From contig NZ_JAEPBG010000001.1 of NCBI RefSeq assembly GCF_016632335.1, forward strand, positions 868,001 through 932,000: a DNA stretch of 64,000 nucleotides. Direction: 5' to 3'. The position numbers were made by a program, and so were the translations under genes. Source of the DNA: Noviherbaspirillum pedocola (GTDB lineage Bacteria; Pseudomonadota; Gammaproteobacteria; Burkholderiales; Burkholderiaceae_D). Positions 19,993-28,739 of this stretch are shown here, piece by piece (within the stretch, counting starts at the first letter, position 1; each line of letters opens with the position of its first letter). The notes beneath the pieces are model-generated. The model did not search any database and was not told the DNA's origin. It saw only the letters and a program-made list of their open reading frames with translations.

Positions 19993-20709
19993 ATGCAAGC
20001 CATCCACAACATCGATTTGCTGTCGCTGCGGGACAGCTTCATCAGCCTCTTCTCCGCCTTTCTACTTGGGGCATTGATCGGCCTCGAACGGCAATACCGG
20101 CAACGTACCGCCGGCTTACGCACCAATGTGCTCGTATCAGTTGGCGCGGCAATGTTCGTGGATTTGGCGAACCGTCTGCATGGTGCGGATGGTGCGCTGC
20201 ATGTAGTGGCGTACGTCGTGTCCGGAATCGGTTTTCTCGGTGCCGGCGTGATCATGCGCGAGGAAGGGAATGTGCGCGGCATCAACACGGCCGCAACCCT
20301 GTGGTGCTCTGCCGCTATCGGCGCTTGCGCAGGTGCCGACCTGATACTCGAAGCGGCACTGGGTGCGCTGTTCGTGCTGTGCGCCAATACCCTGCTGCGC
20401 CCGGTTGTCGATGCCATCAATCGCAAACCACTCGATGCTACCGCGGTGGAGATGAGCAGCGTCGTGCATGTCGTAACGAGCCGGGAACGAGGAAAAACTG
20501 TGCTTGCCATGCTGGATACCGAGCTCGCGCAAAGCGATTATCCGATCAGCGATCTCGTCATGCGCTCCTTCAGCAGCGACGAAGTGGAAATCCGGGCCAC
20601 GCTGCCCAGCACTTCAGTCGATGCGGCTTTGCTCGACCGATTGATCGACCGGCTGCTCGCCTCGCCCGATGTTCGGCAAGCCTTCTGGAGTCCGAGCGGA
20701 AGCGAATAG
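19993..20709 (+). CDS. MgtC/SapB family membrane protein
   Basis: A 238-residue protein. The N-terminal half has four or five hydrophobic helices with the MgtC signature ALIGLERQYRQRTAGLRTNVLVSVGAA and GFLGAGVIMREEGNVRGINTAAT. The C-terminal half is a soluble, ACT-like domain. MgtC proteins help cells cope with low magnesium and acid, and in Salmonella MgtC acts on ATP synthase. The role here is inferred from family only. The ATG at 19993 is preferred because an upstream in-frame start would overlap the kinase gene. No magnesium transporter is adjacent. Confidence 0.85.
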   Translation: MQAIHNIDLLSLRDSFISLFSAFLLGALIGLERQYRQRTAGLRTNVLVSVGAAMFVDLANRLHGADGALHVVAYVVSGIGFLGAGVIMREEGNVRGINTAATLWCSAAIGACAGADLILEAALGALFVLCANTLLRPVVDAINRKPLDATAVEMSSVVHVVTSRERGKTVLAMLDTELAQSDYPISDLVMRSFSSDEVEIRATLPSTSVDAALLDRLIDRLLASPDVRQAFWSPSGSE

Positions 20710-20732
20710 CGATCTTGCACCGACACGACAGG

Positions 20733-20757
20733 CTATCAGTTTCATAAAATTAATTAT
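20733..20757 (+). promoter_or_regulatory. Weak OxyR-like site upstream of the catalase gene
   Basis: CTAT, seven bases, ATAA, six bases, TTAT partly follows the spaced ATAG/CTAT pattern of OxyR sites, inside an AT-rich stretch about 120 bases before katA. The match is incomplete and one spacing is off. Confidence 0.2.
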
Positions 20758-20879
20758 CTTTATCTATCTCGGTGCTTCCCGAATAATGCGCTGGTGCTTT
20801 TTGCAGGGAGGACAGGCTGCAGGAGGCGCATGCAGTCCGGGCCGCAAGGCATGTCCGACACCAACCACCGAGAGTGAAC

Positions 20880-22337
20880 ATGAAGAAATTAAGCACCGCA
20901 GCCGGCGCTCCCATCGCCGACAACCAGAATTCCCTGAGCGCCGGCCCGCGCGGTCCGTTGCTGCTGCAGGATGTCTGGTTCCTCGAGAAGCTCGCCCATT
21001 TCGACCGCGAAGTCATTCCCGAGCGCCGAGTCCATGCGAAGGGTTCAGGCGCCTACGGCACGCTGACCATCACCAATGACATCACGGCCTATTCAAAGGC
21101 GAAGGTGTTCTCGCAGATCGGCAAGACGACCGACCTCTTCCTGCGTTTTTCCACCGTTGCTGGCGAACGCGGCGCGGCTGATGCCGAGCGCGATGTGCGC
21201 GGCTTCTCGGTGAAGTTTTACACCGAGGAAGGCAACTGGGACATCGTCGGCAATAACACGCCAGTGTTCTTCGTGCGCGATCCACTGAAATTTCCCGACT
21301 TCATCCATACGCAGAAGCGCGACCCGAAGACGAATCTGCGCAATCCGACCGCTGCCTGGGACTTCTGGTCGCGCCACCCGGAATCGCTGCACCAGATCAC
21401 GATCCTGATGAGCGATCGCGGCATTCCGCAGAACTATCGGCAGATGCATGGCTATGGCTCGCATACCTTCTCGTTCATCAATGCCGACAACGAACGCTTC
21501 TGGGTCAAGTTTCACTTCAAGTCGCTGCAAGGCATTGCGAACTGGAGCAACGAAGAGGCGCTCGAGGTGATCGGCCACGACCGCGAATCGTCGCAACAGG
21601 ATTTGTTCGACAACGTTGAACAGGGCAATTACCCGCGCTGGCGCATGTGCGTGCAAGTCATGCCCGAGCGCGACGCCAATGCGTATCGCATCAACCCTTT
21701 TGATCTCACCAAGGTCTGGCCGCATACGGACTATCCGCTGATCGAAGTCGGCGTACTCGAGTTGAACCGCAACCCGGAAAATTATTTTGCCGAAGTCGAG
21801 CAATCGGCATTCACCCCAGCCAACGTGGTGCCCGGCATTGGCTTTTCGCCGGATCGCATGCTGCAGGGACGATTGTTCTCGTATGGCGATGCGCAGCGCT
21901 ATCGCCTGGGCGTGAATCATCACCAAATTCCGGTTAACGCGCCGCGTTGCCCGTATCACGGCAGCTTCCATCGCGACGGAGGCATGCGCGTGGATGGCAA
22001 TCTCGGCGGCATGCCGAATTACGAGCCGAACCGTTTCGGCAGCTTCGAACAGGACAGGAATGCAAGCGAGCCGCCGCTGGCGCTGAGCGGCGCGGCAGAC
22101 CGCTATGACCACCGCGTCGATGACGACTATTACAGTCAGGCCGGCGCGCTGTTCCGCCTGATGGACGATGGACAACGGCAGCGACTGTTCGGCAATATCG
22201 CGGCATCGATTGCCAGCGTGCCGAACGATATCAAGCGCAAGCAGCTGGATCATTTTTACCGGGCCGATCCGGCCTATGCCGCCGGCGTGGCGCAGGCACT
22301 GGACTTCCCACATGAAGCGCCGAACGCGATCCCCTGA
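20880..22337 (+). CDS. katA: Monofunctional heme catalase
   Basis: A 485-residue small-subunit catalase that dismutates hydrogen peroxide. The distal histidine motif is [19 protein letters not shown] and the segment [19 protein letters not shown] is typical. The ending suggests the short clade 3 form without the C-terminal flavodoxin-like domain. The ATG at 20880 sits behind GAGAGTG and is preferred over the GTG at 20874. No signal peptide is seen, so it is cytoplasmic. oxyR, the expected regulator by family knowledge, lies 20 kb away. It is monocistronic, with palindromes after its stop. Confidence 0.95.
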   Translation: MKKLSTAAGAPIADNQNSLSAGPRGPLLLQDVWFLEKLAHFDREVIPERRVHAKGSGAYGTLTITNDITAYSKAKVFSQIGKTTDLFLRFSTVAGERGAADAERDVRGFSVKFYTEEGNWDIVGNNTPVFFVRDPLKFPDFIHTQKRDPKTNLRNPTAAWDFWSRHPESLHQITILMSDRGIPQNYRQMHGYGSHTFSFINADNERFWVKFHFKSLQGIANWSNEEALEVIGHDRESSQQDLFDNVEQGNYPRWRMCVQVMPERDANAYRINPFDLTKVWPHTDYPLIEVGVLELNRNPENYFAEVEQSAFTPANVVPGIGFSPDRMLQGRLFSYGDAQRYRLGVNHHQIPVNAPRCPYHGSFHRDGGMRVDGNLGGMPNYEPNRFGSFEQDRNASEPPLALSGAADRYDHRVDDDYYSQAGALFRLMDDGQRQRLFGNIAASIASVPNDIKRKQLDHFYRADPAYAAGVAQALDFPHEAPNAIP

Positions 22338-22360
22338 GGTCCGGCAGGGGCTAAGCTCAC

Positions 22361-22380
22361 CGGCTCGGCATGCCGAGCCG
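22361..22380. repeat. Perfect 20-bp palindrome after katA
   Basis: CGGCTCGGCATGCCGAGCCG starts 24 bases after the katA stop. It could form a GC-rich hairpin but has no T-run, so it may be a transcript-end structure rather than a standard terminator. Confidence 0.5.
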
Positions 22381-22471
22381 ATACGATCGGCCATGATCGG
22401 GTAAGGCGGCCAGAATACCTGCGCTCCTTTGAACTTAAGAGGCTATGCTCGGTAAGACACCGCGAAAAAGA

Positions 22472-22503
22472 AAAGCCCGCTACCGTAATCGGTAGCAGGC
22501 TTT
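22472..22503. terminator. Bidirectional terminator downstream of katA
   Basis: GCTACCG / CGGTAGC with a 4-base loop, extended on both sides by AAGCC and GGCTT with one mismatch. On the minus strand it is followed by TTTTCTTTTT and on the plus strand by TTTGC. Confidence 0.7.
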
Positions 22504-22701
22504 GCTTAGTCTCCTCAGCCTTCCCTTAAGGGATAGATTTTTGTAGGCGTGATCATGACCGGAAATTGTCGGGATGTCTATCGTGCAATGCATCATTCCG
22601 ACCTGTTGAACCGATAATCGAACCGTATCGGCTTGTACCCTAGTGCATGCCTGGCTCCGATAGTGCTGATGCACCAGGCAAACCTGAAAGACGTGCCCAA
22701 A

Positions 22702-22725
22702 TAAAAACCCAGCCATGAGGCTGGG
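22702..22725 (-). terminator. Rho-independent terminator of tRNA-Thr
   Basis: On the minus strand the stem CCCAGCC / GGCTGGG with a TCAT loop is followed by TTTTTATTT. It lies 18 bases downstream of the tRNA 3' end. Confidence 0.88.
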
Positions 22726-22742
22726 TGCGGAATTGGCAATCT

Positions 22743-22818
22743 TGGTGCCGGCTGCAGGACTCGAACCCGCCACCCCATGATTACAAATCATGTGCTCTAC
22801 CTGATGAGCTAAGCCGGC
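22743..22818 (-). tRNA. tRNA-Thr (anticodon TGT)
   Basis: A 76-nt cloverleaf with encoded CCA. The acceptor stem is GCCGGCT / AGCCGGC with discriminator A. The D arm contains AGCTCATCAGGTAGAGC, the anticodon stem CATGA / TCATG encloses TTTGTAA (anticodon TGT, reading ACA), and the T arm is GGCGGGTTCGAGTCCTGC. It is transcribed leftward into its own terminator and is downstream of sspB on the same strand. Confidence 0.95.
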
Positions 22819-22837
22819 GAAAGATCGCGATTATACG

Positions 22838-23314
22838 TTATTTGATTCGGGTAAGCGTTGGACGGCCGCCTTTTTTCGGGGGCTCGGGATGGTCTTCCGG
22901 ACCATCATCGCCCTTTGTCTGCTCTTCACCGCCAGAAGGCGCTGGCACTGCGGAAAGCGAAGGCGCCTCGGCTGGTGCCGGAGCATCCGCCGCATCCTGT
23001 TTCCTGGTGACTTCGAATGCCATGCCCTGGCCGTTTTCCCGCGCATAAATCGCGACGACATTGTCGACCGGGACGAATATCTCGCGCGAGACTCCGGCAA
23101 AACGGGCATGGAAACTGATGAAATCGTTGCCCATCTTCAATCCGCTGGTCGCGGAAAAGCTGATGTTCAGAACGATCTCATTGTTCTTCACGAACTCCAG
23201 CGGCACCTGGGTATGCTTGTCGACCATCGCCGCAAGATACGGGGTGTAGCCGTTATCGGTACACCACTCGTAAATCGCCCGAAGCAGATAGGGTTTGGTG
23301 GAGGTTTCTTGCAT
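22838..23314 (-). CDS. sspB: ClpXP protease specificity-enhancing factor SspB
   Basis: A 158-residue adaptor that hands ssrA-tagged proteins to ClpXP. The folded domain (1-110) has STKPYLLRAIYEWCTDNGYTPY and IFVPVDNVVAIYARENGQGM. A disordered acidic, proline-rich linker follows (about 110-145). The tail GGRPTLTRIK corresponds to the ClpX-binding end. It follows sspA in the order petABC-sspA-sspB, which is conserved in Burkholderiales to my knowledge. Confidence 0.93.
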   Translation of the reverse strand: MQETSTKPYLLRAIYEWCTDNGYTPYLAAMVDKHTQVPLEFVKNNEIVLNISFSATSGLKMGNDFISFHARFAGVSREIFVPVDNVVAIYARENGQGMAFEVTRKQDAADAPAPAEAPSLSAVPAPSGGEEQTKGDDGPEDHPEPPKKGGRPTLTRIK

Positions 23315-23416
23315 GGTTCATGGTCCGGCTGGAACATCATATGGCGTTGTTATGCGGGCCGGCCCGCCATGATGCCTGGCCGCCCGATGCCAACACCGAC
23401 AATGACGCGAAGTCTG

Positions 23417-24028
23417 TTATCGACGCATCACTTTTTCCGATGGCGTCAACGCCTCGATATATGCAGGACGAGAGAAGATGCGTTCCGCATACTTCATCAG
23501 CGGCGCAGCCGTCTTCGACAATTCAATGCCGTAATGATCCAGGCGCCACAGCAGCGGCGCGACGGCGACGTCGAGCATCGAGAACTCATCACCCAGCATG
23601 TACTTGTTCTTGATGAACAGCGGCGCGAGTTGCGTAAGCCTGTCACGGATTTCCGAGCGTGCCTTTTCCAGAGCCTTGTCGGTCGCGCGCGTCTTCTCGT
23701 TTTCCAGCGTATGGACGTGGATGAACAATTCCTTTTCGAAATTGAAGAGCATCAGGCGCGCCCTTGCCCGCATCAGCGGATCGGCCGGCATCAGCTGCGG
23801 ATGCGGAAAGCGCTCATCAATGTATTCATTGATGATGTTTGATTCGTACAGCACCAGGTCCCGCTCGACCAGGATAGGCACCTGGCCATACGGATTCATG
23901 GTGGAAATGTCTTCCGGCTTGTTGAACAGGTCGACATCGCGCACCTCGAAATCCATGCCCTTTTCGAACAGGACGAGTCGGCAACGCTGAGAAAACGGGC
24001 AGGTCGTGCCCGAATAGAGAACCATCAT
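23417..24028 (-). CDS. sspA: Stringent starvation protein A (glutathione S-transferase fold)
   Basis: A 203-residue protein with a thioredoxin-like N-terminal domain (MMVLYSGTTCPFSQRCRLVL) and an all-helical C-terminal domain. SspA is an RNA polymerase-associated protein induced by starvation; it has the GST fold but no known GST activity. The conserved NPYGQVPILVERDLVLYESNII fits. The ATG at 24028 has AAGGA eight bases upstream and is preferred over the start seven codons earlier. It sits between petC and sspB. Confidence 0.92.
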   Translation of the reverse strand: MMVLYSGTTCPFSQRCRLVLFEKGMDFEVRDVDLFNKPEDISTMNPYGQVPILVERDLVLYESNIINEYIDERFPHPQLMPADPLMRARARLMLFNFEKELFIHVHTLENEKTRATDKALEKARSEIRDRLTQLAPLFIKNKYMLGDEFSMLDVAVAPLLWRLDHYGIELSKTAAPLMKYAERIFSRPAYIEALTPSEKVMRR

Positions 24029-24127
24029 TTTGCAGTTCCTTAAAAACAAACAGGGTGAGGCCCGTAAGGCTCACCCTTGCATCATGCCCGCGGCAAGAGC
24101 ATGCGCTCATGCATGCGGGCCATACCC

Positions 24128-24889
24128 TTATTTCACTTCCTTCCAGAAGCTCGCATTCAAGCGCCACATCAGGAACATCAGGCATCCGAGAAAGATCAGA
24201 ACCCAAGTACCCAATTGTCGCCTCTTGAATTGCACCGGCTCGCTCATCCAGCTCATGTACGACACCAGATCGGCGACTGCCTCATCATAATCCCTCTCGG
24301 ACATCGAGCCGGGCGTCACCTGTTCGAAACCGACAAACTTCTTGACCGGCGCACCGCCCTCATGCTCGTCCTTTTCCTCGACGAACTTGGCATTGCGTAT
24401 GCCCTGCAGCTCCCACATTACATGTGGCATTGCGACATTCGGATACACCATATTGTTCCATCCGGTCGGCCGGCTCGAATCGGCATAGAAGGTGCGCAGA
24501 TAGGTATAGATGTAATCCGCACCGCTACCCGCCTCCGAATCCTTCGCGCGCACGATCACCGACAGATCCGGCGGCGCGGCGCCGAACCAGCGCTTGCCGT
24601 CAGCCGGGGTCATCGCCGATTTCATCAGGTCGCCAACCTTGTCCGAGGTGAACAACAGGTTGTTCCTGATCTGGTCTTCCGTCAGCCCGATATCGCGCAG
24701 CCGGTTGTAACGCATTGCCGCTGCCGAATGGCAGTTAAGGCAATAGTTGACGAACAGCTTCGCGCCGCGCTGCATTGAAGCAAGATCAGTGCGCGCCGGA
24801 GCATGGTCCAACGGAAAACCGCCTTCGGATGCCAGAACCAGCGTGGGCAGCAATGCCAGAATCGCGATCAGCCTTTTCAGTATTTTCAT
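24128..24889 (-). CDS. petC: Ubiquinol-cytochrome c reductase cytochrome c1 subunit
   Basis: A 253-residue membrane-anchored c-type cytochrome of the bc1 complex that passes electrons from the Rieske protein to soluble cytochrome c. A signal peptide of about 20 residues is followed by the heme-binding CLNCH (Cys50, Cys53, His54). A methionine ligand region (MPHVMWELQG) is visible, and a single C-terminal anchor helix WVLIFLGCLMFLMW. It is the last gene of petABC, 18 bases after petB. Confidence 0.96.
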   Translation of the reverse strand: MKILKRLIAILALLPTLVLASEGGFPLDHAPARTDLASMQRGAKLFVNYCLNCHSAAAMRYNRLRDIGLTEDQIRNNLLFTSDKVGDLMKSAMTPADGKRWFGAAPPDLSVIVRAKDSEAGSGADYIYTYLRTFYADSSRPTGWNNMVYPNVAMPHVMWELQGIRNAKFVEEKDEHEGGAPVKKFVGFEQVTPGSMSERDYDEAVADLVSYMSWMSEPVQFKRRQLGTWVLIFLGCLMFLMWRLNASFWKEVK

Positions 24890-24907
24890 TCTGCGATCCC
24901 TTTCGGC

Positions 24908-26311
24908 TCAGTGCGGATGAAACGTGACTCGGGTCGGGACCGGCTTGAAGCTGCCGGCTGCGCTCCACCAGGGCATCAGCAAAAAGAAGCCAAAGTAAAT
25001 GAAGGCGCATATCTGCGAAATCAAGGTTCGCGTCGCAGTCGGCGGCTGTACGCCCAGATAACCCAGCACCACGAAGATGATGGCGAACACCACATACACG
25101 TATTTATGCCAGGTCGGACGGTAGCGCAGCGAACGCGCCGGCGAATGATCCAGCCAGGGAAGACCGGCCAGAATCAGCACGGAAGCACCCATCAGCACCA
25201 CGCCCCAGAATTTCGCATCGAAGATCAGCATGCCGATGATGACGGCAAGGCCGATCACCACCGCGGCGAGCTTGCTGCGACCGGACAGGCGCGAGCGCAC
25301 CAGCAGCAATGCGACATAGGCAGCTACGCCGGCGATGAGCCAGTACATGAATTCCGAGGTGGTCGCACGCAGGATCGAGTAGTAAGGCGTGAAGTACCAG
25401 ACTGGCGCGATATGCGGCGGCGTCTTCAGCGAGTCGGCCGGAATGAAGTTGTTGGCTTCCAGGAAGTAACCGCCCATTTCCGGCGCGAAGAACACTACTG
25501 CGGAAAACAGCAGCAGGAAGACCGATACGCCGAACAGATCCTTCGTCGTGTAATACGGATGCGAAGGAATCGAATCAAGCGGATGGCCGTCCGGACCGAG
25601 ATAATCCTTCACTTCAACGCCGTCCGGATTGTTCGATCCGACTTCGTGCAGCGCGATCAGATGCGCGGCGACCAGGCCGATCAGCACCAGCGGAATCGCG
25701 ATCACATGGAAGGAGAAGAAGCGGTTCAGGGTAGCGTCCGAGACCACGTAATCGCCGCGGATCCACAGGGACAGGTCCGGACCGATGAACGGGATCGCCG
25801 AGAACAGATTGACGATCACCTGCGCGCCCCAGTACGACATCTGGCCCCAGGGCAGCAGGTAGCCGAAGAAGGCTTCGCCCATCAGCGCCAGGAAGATCGC
25901 GCAGCCGAACAGCCAGATCAGCTCGCGCGGCTTGCGGTAGGAGCCGTACATCAGGGCGCGGGTCATGTGCAGATAGACCACGATGAAGAAGGCCGAAGCG
26001 CCGGTCGAGTGCATGTACCGCACCAGCCAGCCCCAGGGCACATCGCGCATGATGTATTCGACCGACGCGAAGGCGAGGTTCGCATCCGGCTTGTAATGCA
26101 TGACGAGGAAGATGCCGGTGACGATCTGTATCGCCAGCACCAGCGTAGCCAGCGAGCCGAACAGGTACCACATGTTGAAGTTCTTCGGCGCGTAGTACTT
26201 GCCCCACTGTTCGTTCCAGAGCTTGGACAGCGGGAAACGCGCATCAACCCAGTTCAGCGCCTTCGCGGACGCCGGTGCGTCGGCGGGCAGTTTCTTTTCG
26301 ACGAATGCCAT
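24908..26311 (-). CDS. petB: Ubiquinol-cytochrome c reductase cytochrome b subunit
   Basis: A 467-residue integral membrane protein carrying the two b hemes and the quinol oxidation and reduction sites. Multiple helices and paired histidines are visible (MHSTGASAFFIVVYLHMTRAL and RFFSFHVIAIPLVLIG...HLIALHEVGSNNP). The Qo-site PEWY-like region reads PVWYFTPYYS here. The C-terminal helices make it the full-length b form rather than the split b6/IV form. GGGGAGG precedes the start, and petA ends two bases upstream. Confidence 0.96.
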   Translation of the reverse strand: MAFVEKKLPADAPASAKALNWVDARFPLSKLWNEQWGKYYAPKNFNMWYLFGSLATLVLAIQIVTGIFLVMHYKPDANLAFASVEYIMRDVPWGWLVRYMHSTGASAFFIVVYLHMTRALMYGSYRKPRELIWLFGCAIFLALMGEAFFGYLLPWGQMSYWGAQVIVNLFSAIPFIGPDLSLWIRGDYVVSDATLNRFFSFHVIAIPLVLIGLVAAHLIALHEVGSNNPDGVEVKDYLGPDGHPLDSIPSHPYYTTKDLFGVSVFLLLFSAVVFFAPEMGGYFLEANNFIPADSLKTPPHIAPVWYFTPYYSILRATTSEFMYWLIAGVAAYVALLLVRSRLSGRSKLAAVVIGLAVIIGMLIFDAKFWGVVLMGASVLILAGLPWLDHSPARSLRYRPTWHKYVYVVFAIIFVVLGYLGVQPPTATRTLISQICAFIYFGFFLLMPWWSAAGSFKPVPTRVTFHPH

Positions 26312-26313
26312 GC

Positions 26314-26922
26314 TCAGGCCTCCCCTTTCTCGTCCTTGCCGATGATGATCTTCGTGTCACCGGCGAACATGTAGCGCGGCACCTGGAGATTGTCCGGCGC
26401 GGGCTTGTTCTTGAATACGCGACCTGCGAGATCGAAGGTCGATCCATGACACGGGCAGAGGAAGCCGCCGGGCCAGTCCGCGGGCAGCGAGGGCTGGGCG
26501 CCGGGACTGAGCTTGGTGCTCGGAGAACAACCGAGGTGGGTGCAGATGCCGACGGCGACGAAGACATCCGGCTTGATCGAGCGGTGCTCGTTGCGCGCGT
26601 AGGGTGGCGTCAGTTCGTCGGGATTGCGTTTCGAAAGCGGATCGGCAAGCTCGCCATCATGCTTGGGGAGAGCCGCCACCATCTCTTGCGATCGCTTCAG
26701 AATCCATACCGGTTTTCCGCGCCATTCCACGGTCCTCATCTCGCCGGGCGCCATGCCGGCAATATCGACCTCGACTGGCGCGCCAGCTGCCTTGGCGCGC
26801 TCGGATGGCTGGAAAGTTGATACAAATGCTCCTGCAGTAGCCAGTCCAGCAACTCCACCTGCCGCGCAAGTCGCAGCAAGCAGCACACGTCGACTCGCGT
26901 CGACCCGCTTCTCGTCACTCAT
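26314..26922 (-). CDS. petA: Ubiquinol-cytochrome c reductase Rieske iron-sulfur subunit
   Basis: A 202-residue protein with a twin-arginine N-terminus (DASRRVLLAATCAAGGVAGL) that also anchors it. The [2Fe-2S] ligands are in CTHLGCSP and CPCHGSTFD. It takes electrons from quinol in the bc1 complex. Rieske proteins of this type are Tat-exported, and tatABC lies 5 kb away. Its upstream region contains a long inverted repeat (26981-27106). Confidence 0.96.
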   Translation of the reverse strand: MSDEKRVDASRRVLLAATCAAGGVAGLATAGAFVSTFQPSERAKAAGAPVEVDIAGMAPGEMRTVEWRGKPVWILKRSQEMVAALPKHDGELADPLSKRNPDELTPPYARNEHRSIKPDVFVAVGICTHLGCSPSTKLSPGAQPSLPADWPGGFLCPCHGSTFDLAGRVFKNKPAPDNLQVPRYMFAGDTKIIIGKDEKGEA

Positions 26923-26980
26923 ACCAACCCCAAAGTTGTTGCGAAATATGTATATAACTTTCGGTGCCCCGTCGCCGAAG

Positions 26981-27106
26981 TGCGTTCAATAAAAGTGGCG
27001 AGAACCGCACCGAGACGGCGTCGAAAATGCGCGCAGAGCGAATTACCCTTGCCGCGCGTTTCCCTTGCCTCGACACGATTTCGCCACTTCTATTAATTGA
27101 ACGAAC
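26981..27106. repeat. Long imperfect inverted repeat in the petA-mscL intergenic region
   Basis: The outer arms TGCGTTCAATAAAAGTGGCG (26981-27000) and TCGCCACTTCTATTAATTGA plus ACG (27081-27103) pair over most of their length with a small bulge. Inside, GTCGA/TCGAC and AAATGCGCG/CGCGCGTTT also pair, so the whole 126-bp segment can fold. The 26923-27307 gap holds nothing else beyond presumed promoters for the two divergent units. Confidence 0.5.
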
Positions 27107-27307
27107 TTGCAATTCAGGACACTAGCAGCCAGCGATTATATCCGAAGAGATAGTCACTTTTTAATAAACTGCATGAGCTTTCGGTCGATACACAAACAAG
27201 ATCGCCGGTAAACGCTTGCTCGATACAAGATGCTCTCGCATCATTGTCGGCGGTGCGATATCGCACGCCCCTTACCAACGACAGCTACGTCAACCAGGAG
27301 GACAAGC

Positions 27308-27754
27308 ATGGGCATGCTGCAGGAATTCAGGTCATTCGCGATCAAGGGCAATGTGGTGGATCTGGCGGTCGCGGTCATCATCGGCGCAGCCTTCGGCAAG
27401 ATCGTCGATTCGCTGGTCCAGGACATCATCATGCCGGTCGTCGGCAAGCTGATCGGCGGACTGGACTTTTCCAATTACTACCTACCCTTGAACCATCAGG
27501 GAATGAATCTGCCCCTGGCTGAAGCAAAGAAGGCTGGCGCGGTGCTCGCTTATGGCAATTTCCTCACGATCCTCCTGAACTTTCTGATCCTGGCCTTCAT
27601 CATTTTTCAGATGGTCCGACTGATCAACAAGGCAAGAACCCTCGGACGCCTCGGCGACAAAGAAGAAGCGGCACCAGCGGCGCCGCCCCCCGAAGACGTA
27701 CTGCTTCTGCGCGAGATCAGGGACGCGCTGAAGACGCCGCAAGGCCGAATCTAG
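27308..27754 (+). CDS. mscL: Large-conductance mechanosensitive channel MscL
   Basis: A 148-residue inner-membrane channel that opens on osmotic downshock. The N-terminus [20 protein letters not shown] and the first helix [20 protein letters not shown] are highly typical; the second helix is [20 protein letters not shown]. The cytoplasmic C-terminal helix ([13 protein letters not shown]) is present. AGGAGG lies seven bases before the ATG. It is divergent from petABC. Confidence 0.96.
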   Translation: MGMLQEFRSFAIKGNVVDLAVAVIIGAAFGKIVDSLVQDIIMPVVGKLIGGLDFSNYYLPLNHQGMNLPLAEAKKAGAVLAYGNFLTILLNFLILAFIIFQMVRLINKARTLGRLGDKEEAAPAAPPPEDVLLLREIRDALKTPQGRI

Positions 27755-27826
27755 AACAGTGCGCTGGCCTCCTCCACCGTGACGGGAATGGCCGCTCACC
27801 CCTACCAGACAAGCCGTGAAGGCGCA

Positions 27827-28519
27827 TCAGCACCGCGCCTTCAGCGCATGCATCTGCAACAACCCGCGCCGATTCGCTTCGAACACCGCCTCACCGCGCG
27901 AATGCACGGACAGCTTCCCATAGAGATTCTTGACATGCGTCTGTACCGTGCTCACCGATACGCATAATTCGCGCGCCATGGCGTCGTAACTGTCCCCACG
28001 GGCGATCAGGCAAAGGATGTCGGATTCACGCCTGGTCAGCGCCGGCGTTTGCGGCACCATTGCCGGACCCGACTTGCCCGAGCGCAGGCGTGCAAGCACC
28101 TTGCGCGCCACCACCGGGCTGATCGGCGAACCGCCGGCATGCAACTCCATCAACGACCGGACGATATCGATCCCGCCTGTCCCTTTCAGAACGTACTCGG
28201 CTGCGCCCGCCTCGATGCAGGCCAGCACGCTTTCCTCGTCGCTGGACATCGTGATCACCATCACGTCGCAATCCGGATTGCGCTGCAGGCAAGTCCGGAT
28301 CACGCCGATGCCCGAACCGTCAGGCAATCCGATATCGGTGAGCAGCATGTCCGCGCGGCCGGTGGCGAGCCAGTCCTGCGCCTCCTTTACGCTGCCCAGG
28401 GCCGCAACCAGCTTCAGATGCGGCTCCGTGGCGATCGCCGCTGCAAGCATGCTGCGCGTGATCGCGTCGTCTTCAACAATCAATACGTCTATCGATGCCT
28501 TTGCTGCCGAATTCAACAT
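27827..28519 (-). CDS. NarL/FixJ-family response regulator
   Basis: A 230-residue protein. The receiver domain (about 10-125) has phosphoacceptor Asp62 in MLLTDIGLPDGSG and Lys in YVLKGT. The LuxR-type HTH (about 160-220) has ALTRRESDILCLIARG and STVQTHVKNLYGKLSVHSRGEA. The ATG at 28519 follows GAGGGAAG and is chosen over two upstream in-frame starts. No histidine kinase is adjacent, so the partner and targets are unknown. It is convergent with mscL. Confidence 0.88.
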   Translation of the reverse strand: MLNSAAKASIDVLIVEDDAITRSMLAAAIATEPHLKLVAALGSVKEAQDWLATGRADMLLTDIGLPDGSGIGVIRTCLQRNPDCDVMVITMSSDEESVLACIEAGAAEYVLKGTGGIDIVRSLMELHAGGSPISPVVARKVLARLRSGKSGPAMVPQTPALTRRESDILCLIARGDSYDAMARELCVSVSTVQTHVKNLYGKLSVHSRGEAVFEANRRGLLQMHALKARC

Positions 28520-28739
28520 GGTCTTCCCTCGTGTCATACGCGCAGGATATGCGCTTCGCACGCGATCGCTGACGGGCACCAGGTAAGGCCCCCGTCAGCC
28601 TGTCGCGCCCCTCGCTGACGTCGCCGGATCGAGCGACGCCTGCGTTCTCTTCCAGGCATGCTGGCCGCGCTTTGTGTCAAAGGGACGAAATCGGTTCAAC
28701 AAATCCGTGCAGTGCTGCGCACGAAATTCGACGCAGGGC
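28520..28739. other. Intergenic region upstream of the LuxR-type regulator
   Basis: About 220 bases between two minus-strand genes. It must carry the promoter of the regulator. I see no gene or strong hairpin in it. Confidence 0.5.

Larger units (their letters stand above)
22338..22742. other. Intergenic region between katA and tRNA-Thr
   Basis: The stretch holds the 20-bp palindrome, the bidirectional terminator and the tRNA terminator listed separately, plus a TCCCTTAAGGGA palindrome followed by TAGATTTTTG (22522-22543). No credible protein gene is seen. Confidence 0.6.

Noticed and set aside
22480-22791. 103-codon minus-strand frame through tRNA-Thr
   Set aside because: It runs through the tRNA and its terminator.
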